Below are positions 55,001-64,000 of a stretch of DNA of 64,000 bases, in pieces. The notes under the pieces were generated by a model. That model was not told where the DNA came from, made no database searches, and saw only the letters and a program-made list of their open reading frames with translations. The translations under genes and the position numbers were made by a program. Source of the stretch: Impatiens glandulifera (lineage: Eukaryota > Streptophyta > Magnoliopsida > Ericales > Balsaminaceae); NCBI RefSeq assembly GCF_907164915.1, contig NC_061868.1, positions 50,777,689 through 50,841,688 of the forward strand. The letters are read 5' to 3'. Within the stretch, counting starts at the first letter, position 1; each line of letters begins with the position of its first letter.

Positions 55001-58000
55001 TATCATATTAGGGTTTATATATAGAATTGGCCGAATTCATAAATGAGAAGGGAGAGATATTCAAGCATGGGATGAGTCCAAGAAGAGGAACATAGACGAG
55101 AAGACCCCTAGAATGTACAGGAAAAAAGCAGAAAAGGGGAACTATTCCTTCAATTCATTTTCTTACATCTCATTTCCCCTACTATTTATAGGTGTCATTT
55201 CTAACTTCCACAAACTCTAACTACCTTTATTTATCTTATTGAACAAGGGTCATCTTTTTTTTTTTTTAAGAACGCTGGGTTCCGCTATTTTTTTTGGAGC
55301 GCGACTAATCCCTGTGGGTTAAACACATAATCCGCAAACACACTTGGCCAATTAACTAGGCGAGGTGCTAATCGTTTTATCATGAATAAAAATAAATTAA
55401 AATACAACAAAGAAAAAGTGTGTTAGATTCCTAACTACCTTTAATTATCTATATAACATAATAATATTTATTACTCTAATACATATACTACCTACACAAC
55501 AAATTTAATATATTTATTAACTTAATACACACTGCAATCTATTTAATATTTTTACTCTCCCCCTATCTACTAGAATTTTAGTAGTATATTAGTTTATGTT
55601 CTTCTTGTTAGCTAGTTGTAAGTATGTTTTTCTACTACCAAAGGTCTCGGATTTTATTCTCATTAAGAACGTTTTAATTTGAAATGGGTGGTCATTACTG
55701 TGGGATTATGTGCTAATTTCCTAAATTCAAAAAAAAAAAATTGTGAATCTGTTTTGACATAGCTAGAATTTTCGTTCATTTATGCTCTAGTTGCTTAACA
55801 ACTTGGTGAAGACAACAATGAACGCTAGATACTTAAAAAGCTTATCAGTCAACAATGAACCCTCTTTTAGTTAGAGTTGTTAGAGTTCTTTTATGGGATC
55901 AATGTTCTTAGCTTGTAAGATAAAAAGACAAGATTGGTAGAACCCTAGAACAACAATTTGGCTTTTTTGTGTGTTCTTGCCTTGTAAGACAACAATTTGG
56001 CATGCTAGAATCCTAAAACAATTAATGCTTCTCCTCCTCCTTTTGTGTTCTAGCCTTGTAAGACAACATTTTGGCATTTATTTCATTTATACAATACCTT
56101 CCCAAAAATATCAATACAAAAATATCATAAAAGTATCTAAAAAATCACACACTTCAAATTGACAAAAGAATGAAGAAGCTTAACTACATAGATTTTCATT
56201 TAATTTGTTTTTTTTCTCTTCTCACATGAAAGCATCAGTCAATCATCAGATAAAAAATGTATCATCTCTCGTCTATGCCTTTAGCATCTTGAATAGCACA
56301 ATAATCATTGTCTGGTTAGAGTAACGATTTTGATCAAATGTGACAAGTTCAATTTGACATTGAACTTTAAGCCATCAACCAAAGAAACCAAGTCATATTT
56401 TTAAACAAAGAAAAATTAATATCAAGTGTCTGGTGCCAAAACCTCAAACTTGTGGTTGCTGAAAACCCAAATTAACATCAGGTTAAGTTTGACAATGTTG
56501 AACGCCTGAACAATTATCATAACAAATTGGAAATATAATTAGATCATACCCACTGATAAGCACCTTCCTGGTTTCCATCCAAAACAGTGACCCAACCATC
56601 ATTGGAATTGAAGCCACTTTTATTTCTCAAAAAGTCTCTAACCTTCCCAAAGGAAAACATGATTCAATATTACGATAATATTGTTGTACGAAATGAAATA
56701 AAACGAATAGAAGTTCACCGCTTGCAAGATTTTGTCTGATGCATCACCCTGCAACTGCCTCAGACCTGCAGTTGCCTGCTCATGCATTCGGCATATAAAT
56801 TTTCAGTTCCTTGAATGTTTAAGTTGCACAGGGAGCTTAACTTAGGTTAAGATGCACACATTAATCAATCAAAAGCTTAAAGATGTGAAAAAGGAAGAGA
56901 AGTAAAAAGTGCAAATGCTAATTTTTCTCTTTTATTCTAATTAGCTGATTAGTACACATGCCATATTTGATTGAATAACATTACATACTGTGACAAAACA
57001 ACTTTACTCTAGTAGTACTCTTGAAATAGTCTTCCTAAAGATTATTTCATAAAAGTGCCACACTTATGCATATTACCTACCCCAACTCGGACTGGTGTGC
57101 TTCTATGCAATTCTCTTGGTATAACATTTACTGCATCCTCTAACAAAGGCTTAAGAGAGTCCGCAGCAGCTTTTGGGTCTTTCTCGTAATTGCTTAAACC
57201 GGGTTTTAACTGCAATACAAAGCGGGATGAGAAATAAACAAGGCATGAAATGCACAACCAACCTAAAGAATAAATTAAAAAATAATAGCAAAAGCATAAA
57301 TTCAAAAGTTCAACAATCACGATATAGGGAAATAGATACAATAATGGAACAAAATTTTGCCTTGAAGACTCACAATGTAGACTACTTAGCATATTTCTCA
57401 TATCCAGGATATATACTAATGTAATGGGTGCACCGATTATAGTATCCAGGTTTGAAAGTGGAGTTACAGCAACAGGAGTTAGTTAGCATTGTTTTCTTTA
57501 TAATCAAAATTCACATAATTGATCTGCAATAAAAAAAATTAGGGACAAATACATGCTTTAACTTCTTCTATCTTTTTTTAACTCACTAAAATTAGAACAT
57601 CTGGATAGTTTATGAGAGTTAGATGGACATAAACCAAGTTACTAGAGAGCATTACTAAAAGATGTGATTAACCCTCAAGCAACTATAAAAATAATTCAGC
57701 AAAAGCATAATGAAAAAAATGAAGTTCCTGTCTCATAATGGGAAACTGAAGTTCATGTGTACCTGTTTGAAAAGTTCGAGATCTTTGCCTATAGAAACAA
57801 GATCCAAATTCTTATCAAAGCAAAATACATGCACACGGCTACCAGAGCTGCCAGCATCAAAGATAACAGCATAACGCTTGGAGCCACTGCGGCCCTTGAC
57901 ATAATTGGGTGCAACCTTGCGGCTAGATAAGGATTCGATGGAATCGGAGGGGGAATTGGAATGCATCAAGAAAAGAACAAAAAAGACGATTAGGATAGGG

Positions 58001-58227
58001 ACCGAAATCACCATTATAACGCCTCGGAAACGGTGCATCTTATCAGAGACTGACTCGGGCTGTCGATTACGCTTCAACATTTTATCTAATTGATTGTGGT
58101 GGTCCTGGTCTGCTACAGTTGGAAGTGACGGAAAGATAAAGGACTGCCCCTCCAGAAGTTCCGCTGCCGATGGAGATCGGTATCGGATCTGACCGTTTCC
58201 GGCCGCGGTGGCCTTCAAGGACTGCAC
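52042..58227 (-). CDS. Apyrase (GDA1/CD39 nucleoside phosphatase), APY1/2-like
   Basis: Nine exons join in frame to 522 residues: 58227-57763, 57209-57081, 56775-56719, 56642-56550, 53686-53481, 53334-53240, 52782-52565, 52473-52284 and 52157-52042. A ~70-residue basic N-terminal region precedes one signal-anchor helix ([20 protein letters not shown]), so it is probably a type II membrane enzyme of the Golgi/endomembrane lumen. Apyrase conserved regions are present: [16 protein letters not shown] (ACR1), ATAGLR (ACR2), [14 protein letters not shown] (ACR3), [16 protein letters not shown] (ACR4) and [10 protein letters not shown] further on. The enzyme hydrolyses NTPs and NDPs. Intron 8 (52283-52158) starts GC rather than GT; the others are GT-AG. 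Intron 4 is 2.9 kb. The N-terminus is longer than in APY1/2 (about 471 residues). Confidence 0.94.
53687..56549 (-). other. Large intron 4 of the apyrase gene
   Basis: 2.86 kb without coding exons. A segment at about 55262-55380 (GAACGCTGGGTTCCGC, GCGCGACTAATCCCTGTGGG, GGCGAGGTGCTAATCG) is GC-rich against its surroundings and looks like an interspersed repeat. A short motif CTTGTAAGACAACAATTTGG recurs near 55910-56075. Confidence 0.55.
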
Positions 58228-59154
58228 CTCATGTGAGGACTCCAGCTCTTCTCTAATCTTAGTCGCTCTATCTACCAGATTCGACAGCAGCGAGAATGAG
58301 TAAAACTTGAAACAAATCCTTCAGATCAGGCGTCTACGGTTACTTCATGCACTTCTGTCCCAAAAACCTCTACTCCAAACAGAGCCTAAGCTTCTGAAAA
58401 TTCACTAGTTGTATAATTTGGCAGAGTGTAGACGTGTTGCGGACTTGCGGTGGTTTGATTAATTGGGAAGCCATAGAGTGGGGTTATGGTGGTTGATTAA
58501 ATGGGATCCTTCTTGGTTTAAAAGTAATTTTATCACCAATAATTTTTGGCCAAAATCAAAGAGGGATATATTGAGACTTTGGTTACTGGTTCCTTATCTC
58601 TAAGACCAATAACAAAATATGTTATTCAAATTGGACCAATTGAAGAGATCGAATTTCTAACGGGACACAGGAAAGAGAGATATGATCCGGTGGAAAAATT
58701 ATGAAAACAATAATTCTAAGAGAAGAATAAGAAACAATAATAAAAAAAATATATTGCTGGTAGACCTAATCGTCCGAGAGAGTTAAAAGATGGTAAAACG
58801 AAATCAAATAATATAATTAAGAGGTAACAAATTTCACAAAATATTTTATTAACATGCAATTGAGGACTGAGTTAAACTTATATAACAACTTAACTCACCA
58901 ATATTTAATTAGTTTTTAATAGAAGTTTGTTTTGAATAATAGAAAACTAAATAACAGAAAATAGTAAAACCAACAATTAGATATCCAACCTAACTACTCA
59001 ATTTGGACATTTACATGGCACGATTCTATCCCAGTCATTCGATCAATTTTGGGATTATAGTATTATCCCCTTTCAAATATTTTTCGTAGTCGACAAAGAG
59101 ATATTGACATTCTTTTCCTCCAGTCTTTTTTTTTTCCTGCGTCACGAAGTTTCG
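58228..59154. promoter_or_regulatory. Upstream region of the apyrase gene
   Basis: 58228-58440 is moderately GC-rich and probably contains the 5' UTR and promoter of the minus-strand apyrase. Beyond it the sequence is AT-rich and I see no gene up to the Gypsy relic. Confidence 0.45.
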
Positions 59155-59510
59155 TTCACCAAAAATGTTGTTTGTCATTTAGTTCGTGCACAAAGTTGGG
59201 AAATCTCTATAATGACAGCAAAGATCCCTTTGAAGTTTTTTAATTGGGAAACATGGAAGACGTGTATCTTGGCATTGTCTCCAAGTTCTAGCTTGTATTT
59301 TACTTCCCCAATCTTGTCCACCACTTGGAAGGGCCCAAAATACTTGGGTGAGAGCTTATGGAATAAGCTCTGGACCGAGAGTTGCCTATATGGTTGTAAC
59401 TTCACCAATGCCTAACCTCTCACCTCCAAAGTGAACTTCTTTCTCATTTTATCCTTCAATTGCTTCATACGATTCTTGACTCTTTGCAAATGGAACTTCA
59501 CATATGGGTG
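59155..59510 (-). pseudogene. Ty3/Gypsy integrase C-terminal relic
   Basis: The minus strand from about 59505 reads LQRVKNRMKQLKDKMRKKFT, a stop, then [40 protein letters not shown] and [10 protein letters not shown]. This is the conserved linker after the integrase core of plant Gypsy polyproteins. Short indels replace VQSR/KIHNVF. No LTR, RT or protease nearby. Confidence 0.88.
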
Positions 59511-59677
59511 TGTGGACAGGGGGAGAATATACATACTACTTCAGAAGCATGTCGGAATCAGCATGCACAGCACCCCCTAAGAGCAATGTGAAAAAAACAG
59601 GCCTCAAATATGATGATCAGAAGGTTCAGGATCATGATGAAGCTGGAAAGTAATGACCAAATATTCAATACTAGTAC

Positions 59678-59726
59678 CTGAGATGGTATCAAGTGCTAAT
59701 AAATCATAGTCAGAAACAACACCAAC
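59678..59726 (-). pseudogene. Orphan exon of a CBSX-like CBS-domain protein
   Basis: A 49-nt stretch bounded by TTGCAG and GTACTAG encodes VGVVSDYDLLALDTIS, the first CBS-motif core of plant plastid/mitochondrial CBSX proteins (regulators of thioredoxins). No neighbouring exon with the rest of the CBS pair is found on either side before the Gypsy relic (59155-59510) or upstream to 61000, so it seems to be an isolated fragment. Short length limits certainty. Confidence 0.5.
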
Positions 59727-61043
59727 CTGCAACCAAAGCAAAATGGTTAACCTATCTTAGACATCAACCGATCCAATAACAAAATAAGCAATCAAGAAGG
59801 TCTAGTCGTTGTTGTTCCGTTTTGAACTTGTCTAATAAATGACTCATGAAACCTAAGAAGAGTAAAAGAATCGTACAGAATATCATTCTCCAAAGACAAT
59901 ATCTATCCAAATATTTCCATGATCATGATTCAATAGATGTGCAAAAATATTATAGCGTATTATAGGCATCCAGAAAAAATCATTGGTCTTCTAAGAAGAG
60001 CTGTGGTGATTTTATGTTATGCTATGATTACAACATGTACAGGGTAAGAAAATCCAAGCAAATAGCATAAGTACAATGACATGAAAATTAACTCCGACAT
60101 CGGGGAGTAGTACCATGCTACAGTGCTTTAATGTATGACACGATACACATATATGTTTAAACAGCAACTTGGTCCTAAGGTTACAAGCAAGAGAATTTCA
60201 ACATTCACCACCAAAATTCATAATCACTCCTTAGCGAGTCTTATCACATACAAAAAGAATTGTATTCGATGATCCTTGTGACACCAAAGTAGTTTCAATT
60301 GAAAAACTGAGGACAACTTACAATTTTGAATAGCTTGTTTCACCGATAATGGCATCAGCTGATCTTTCTAAGCATCAAAAGCTGCTGAACTCACCGATAT
60401 TCATCTTTTCAGAAATATAATCCTTAGAAATACAAACAACCAATCTTTTCCCCTCCCTCAAAAATATAAATATATTAGCCCCATTTGAAAACATTATTGT
60501 TTTTGTTGGGACATTTTCAGATACAGAAACGTTTGGAAACTAAATTTAGTCCGAGACAAATTAAAAAAATTATTTATGTTTTTAAATCTGGAAACGGATC
60601 CAGATACAAAAACAATTACTTTCTAGCAGTAATTCCCGAGGATACAAAGAGTTCAAACATCGTGGGCTGCCTGCCTCGCTCCACTCCAGTTATGTCATCG
60701 AACGAAGTATTCCTCTCCCCACGCTTCGGGAACAGCACATGCATGCTTCAATCCCATCATCAATCAAACTATCAAATATTTTATACTTTGATTCGGTATA
60801 AGTTATTTGAAATTAATCTCAAATAATCTTTCAATCCATCACTTTTTTTTTATCAAACTTTATTTCTTAGATTTATTTCTTCCTCTTGCATGACCTCCAC
60901 TTCCATCAATGTTCTTTGAGAATTGAAGTTTACACTTCAATCTCTCGACGTCCAAACTATTTTACTTAGCTATTTTGAGTGAGATTTATTTATATGTGTC
61001 ATATGCTTTAATGAATATTGAGTTTTAAACAAGTTTTTTTGTT
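59727..61043. other. Intergenic sequence
   Basis: No supported exon. A 113-codon open frame at 60485-60826 has no recognisable features and low-complexity flanks. Confidence 0.45.
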
Positions 61044-61496
61044 ACCCTTCAACATGTACCTGTGATTTGCCAGCATTCACATCTGTGTGAGTGTGACCCT
61101 TCAACATGTACCTGTGGGTGATGACTTTCTCAAAGATTTGAAGGAATCTGTGCAAACTGTAAGTTGGTCTTTGAGAATTTTTTTTTTATCAAAGATGCAA
61201 TAATATTTTTTTCCTGTCCATTATTTGTGTTTAAAGGAAATCATAAATAAATAAAGGAGTGGCAATCTACTTAATAGAAAATATATCTACTACTAAAAAA
61301 TAAAAATAATAATAATGACAAGAAGTCTATCAAGAGTTTGATTATAAATTTTGCTTTCCAGGTAAAAGATAATCCAGGCCCTATAAGTGGAGGGCTTGCT
61401 CCCATCTACGGCGCAGCTGGGAAGATGCCAGACAGAGCCATGGTTGGGGAGTTGGTTGGGGAGTTGTTGATTGATTTTATGGACAATTCTTGTTAG
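61044..61496 (+). pseudogene. Sphingosine-1-phosphate lyase, 3' exon fragment
   Basis: The final exon 61362-61496 reads VKDNPGPISGGLAPIYGAAG then KMPDRAMV and ends DFMDNSC, matching the C-terminus of plant dihydrosphingosine/sphingosine-1-phosphate lyase, a PLP-dependent ER enzyme. The preceding exon (ending 61158 at a GTAAGT donor) reads VTLQHVPVGDDFLKDLKESV. A 21-bp piece ACCCTTCAACATGTACCTGT-G occurs at 61044 and 61096, a 52-bp tandem duplication that shifts frame, and GGTTGGGGAGTT is duplicated in the last exon. The PLP-binding and N-terminal exons are absent upstream, so this is a fragment. Confidence 0.85.
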
Positions 61497-62907
61497 GTGT
61501 TATTTGGCAGACAATACAACTTAAGTTTATTCCTGTGTTATTGCATTGTGTTTTCAGTTCAAGGATCTAAGTAAAAGTTTTCAGTTCAGGGATCTAAGTA
61601 AATAATATAACAGTGTGTTTATTTGATCTTAATTAATATTTTAGATACATAAATATTCTTACAACTTGTTATTTTGAAAGTATAGATCTTGTTTATAAAT
61701 ATTTGTAAATAAGGCAATGTGGTTATTTTGAATAACAATAAACTTATTTCTAAACCTTGAATGAATTTGAAGTCATGCATTTTTTTCTATTTTTTTCTAT
61801 GACAAAATCAAAATCAATTTATAAGCAGATGTGAGTTTAGACTAATTAAGAAATGAGACATATTTCTTAATTTAAATTTAAGAAATTACAGTGCAAAGAA
61901 GAACCTTACGATTTTATTCTCATTTTTCTCATTTTTCATTTACCATTGTAGGCTATATAGTACAAATTTCATTTGTGTTTGAGTTGGACAATGACGTTCT
62001 AAACGTCTTCCATTAATCATACAATATACCATGAAGTCCCATTAATCATACAATATACCATGAATTTATAACCCTTACATTTCATCTTCAAACTTAACTT
62101 GATATTCATTCCAACTAATTGATTAATAATTTCTAAAACGTATTCAAATGATTCAACATTGTTTTTCTATCTTGGTACTTCAAGCCCATCATCTATTTTA
62201 TCATAAACAATTGATTATTACTAGTCTTTAGAACATATAAATTTTAAGTTTGTTCTATAGACCCTTAATTCAATGCATCAAGCAAAGCAAGTGAATCAAT
62301 CATCAACTAATCAACTTCATCAAGACAATAAACCAAAGTATATCATCCTTTAAGCACATCAAGTTCATATAAACACTGAAATCAAGTCAAACATATCACA
62401 AAGAGATGATCATCTCATCAAATCACTCAACACATGCATATTTCAATCATGTTAGCCCAAGAATATATGAACATCATTTCAAAGCATGCCAACAGATTCA
62501 ACTCATCAAAGCAAGGCAAGGCATACTTTCATGATATCAAGTCTAACTGTCAACCAAGGCATGAAAACATTTCATCATTTAAGCATAAGCATCATTTAAA
62601 ACAAATAACCAATTCAAGACATCTTTGCCAATTCAAATCATCATTTGAAATATACATTATGTTCACTGATGTCTGCTATTCTGGAAATCATTTTGAAGCT
62701 CAAATCTAAATTCATTTCAAAAGAAATAAATTAAGAATAATCAAATGAATCAATCAAATTCATTTTGCTTTGGTTTTTAGACAATCTCCTTGTTAAGGCT
62801 TCATTTGAATTCAAAAGGAAAGAAGAAGCAATGTTTCTAAAATGTCAGTTTTCAAATCCAACATTAAGGTTCATTTTCTTTCATATGACCTTAACAAGTG
62901 ACACTAA
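61497..62907. other. AT-rich intergenic DNA
   Basis: CCATTAATCATACAATATAC is directly repeated at about 62011 and 62039 (28-bp period). 62270-62660 is rich in ATCAA and TCATC words. The open frames 62434-62709 and 62765-63061 have no recognisable features. No gene. Confidence 0.45.
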
Positions 62908-63430
62908 GATTTTTTTTAAAGGGCGAGACCATTTCATTAAATCACAAGATCAGGAAGGTAACGATCATGTGAAGAAAATGAGTACAAGAATGAAAGAAAG
63001 AAAAATCTTCAATACAAAAAGGGGGAGGAGAAAAATGTTAAGGATGATAAAAAGTTTTTGATGAGACAAACATCCTAGCCCGTCATGACCCAATGCCACA
63101 AAATACAACATCAACGAACAACATACAAAGTTAATCAAACAAATCACCCTAAGATAGTCAGACCTAGCTTGATGAATCACCAAAATTTTTGAGACAGTCC
63201 AAATGTAGCCGGGCAAATTGATCCATTCACGAAGATGTCATTCGTTACGGATGGTACAAACCTTCAATTCATCAACGGACGCGCCAAGTGAAATCCAATC
63301 CAAGAATAAAGTCTGGATGCAATGAGGGAAATCCTATGTTCTAGAATGGGATATAGAGGCAAGGGACCAGACAACAATAGCATCATCACAGTGCAAAAGG
63401 AGATGCACAAGACCTCAGTGATGTATTAAC
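62908..63430 (-). mobile_element. LINE 3' end, 5'-truncated (zf-RVT tail)
   Basis: On the minus strand, a frame reads LLLHCDDAIVVWSLASI, typical of the zf-RVT tail of LINE ORF2, then VDELKVCTIRNE and a long 3' region ending TTTAATGAAATGGTCTCGCC followed by CTTTAAAAAAAATC. The ending TTTAATGAAAT...(A)n is the usual plant LINE terminus. Decayed and truncated. Confidence 0.7.
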
Positions 63431-64000
63431 TATCCTATGATAGGTATTTAGCTTCAGATGACGAAGGTCAGTTTGGTTTTCAATTTTAGAAAAAAAAAGG
63501 CAATAGGCTGCTCAGAAAACATAACATACAGGGCAGCCCACTGTTTTAGTGTCTTTGAATGCGTTATTCATTTCTAATGCAAACAAGACCATCATCATTT
63601 AAATCTAGACTCATTAATCCAGTTTATCATGAAACAATATTCCTACCATTAAGTTAAAGATCAATGTCAATTTTGAATTCAAAACAGTGAGACATTTGAC
63701 TTTCCTAATTCAATTTCCAGTTTGCATCAGTTCAGAAAACAAGTGAGTACAAAACTCTAAAACACAAAAAGATGAGCTAAAACAATTTTCTTAGAAACTC
63801 TATAAAGAAATTTCATATTTTCAGCTCATTTGAGAGAAAAACTCAAATTACAGTAAGATTAGGAGTCTAAAACAGTTTCAGTTTTCATCAAATTAAAGTT
63901 CAATATGTTAGCGTAACTAGGGCTACTTGAAATAAAGTGTAAGAAACATATAAATATCAAACAATTAATATTATTTATTATTTTTAAAAACGTCATTTTT
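63431..64000. other. Unassigned AT-rich sequence to the window end
   Basis: I see no exon or repeat structure here. Confidence 0.4.

Noticed and set aside
60485..60826. 113-codon open frame
   Set aside because: No domain, no splice context and no codon-usage support that I can see.
1..64000. tRNA, rRNA and snoRNA genes
   Set aside because: No A-box/B-box pair or rRNA-like segment could be supported by eye.

Overview
The window is nuclear DNA of a eudicot plant. It is AT-rich, its genes carry many GT-AG introns, and the repeats are typical plant LTR retrotransposons, LINEs, MULE-like elements, Helitrons and hAT/Harbinger-type MITEs. I cannot name the species from the sequence.

Host genes occur as islands. 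(1) 2985-8712: a head-to-head pair sharing a 440-bp spacer, namely a plastid-type YchF/OLA1 GTPase on the minus strand (only its first four exons are in the window) and COP9 signalosome subunit 6 on the plus strand (nine exons, complete). (2) 22616-24807: an OTU-domain deubiquitinase gene of five coding exons. (3) 42302-44383: a two-exon LRR receptor-like pseudokinase. (4) 52042-58227: a nine-exon, APY1/2-like apyrase on the minus strand with one GC-AG intron. Orphan gene pieces are also present: one CBSX-like exon (59678-59726) and the last exons of a sphingosine-1-phosphate lyase (about 61044-61496), damaged by small duplications.

The rest is layered transposon sequence. 1-2395 is a decayed LINE, inside an intron of the YchF gene, itself split by a 0.9-kb inverted-repeat DNA transposon. 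10056-20625 holds a Copia gag relic, three copies of a roughly 490-bp tandem repeat, a 2.1-kb MULE carrying fragments of a PPR gene and an X8-domain gene, a 3.9-kb MULE-like element and a MITE. 25212-34649 is a three-layer nest with target-site duplications at each level: an ORF1-only LINE-like element, hit by a long-terminal-repeat element now left as a solo LTR, hit by a recent Tork/Tnt1-type Copia whose gag-pol frame is broken by four nonsense codons only. 35270-41960 has two Helitron-like ends, a decayed Kaonashi-type MULE region with a Ulp1 peptidase relic, a small non-autonomous LTR element carrying a heptanucleotide array, and an old relative of the Copia. 45357-50678 has further ORF1-only elements and two hAT-like MITEs.

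The most interesting system is this ORF1-only retroelement family (copies near 16480, 25224-34637, 45372-47699, 48650 and 48860). Members encode a distinctive N-terminal domain, a DUF4283-like domain and, in the better copies, a CCHC knuckle and a conserved basic C-terminus. They have no endonuclease or reverse transcriptase, end in poly(A), and two copies have 12-15 bp target-site duplications. Four copies share a 3' UTR hairpin of 13-nt arms and 5-nt loop that shows compensatory base changes, as expected for an RNA element recognised by a partner LINE's reverse transcriptase.
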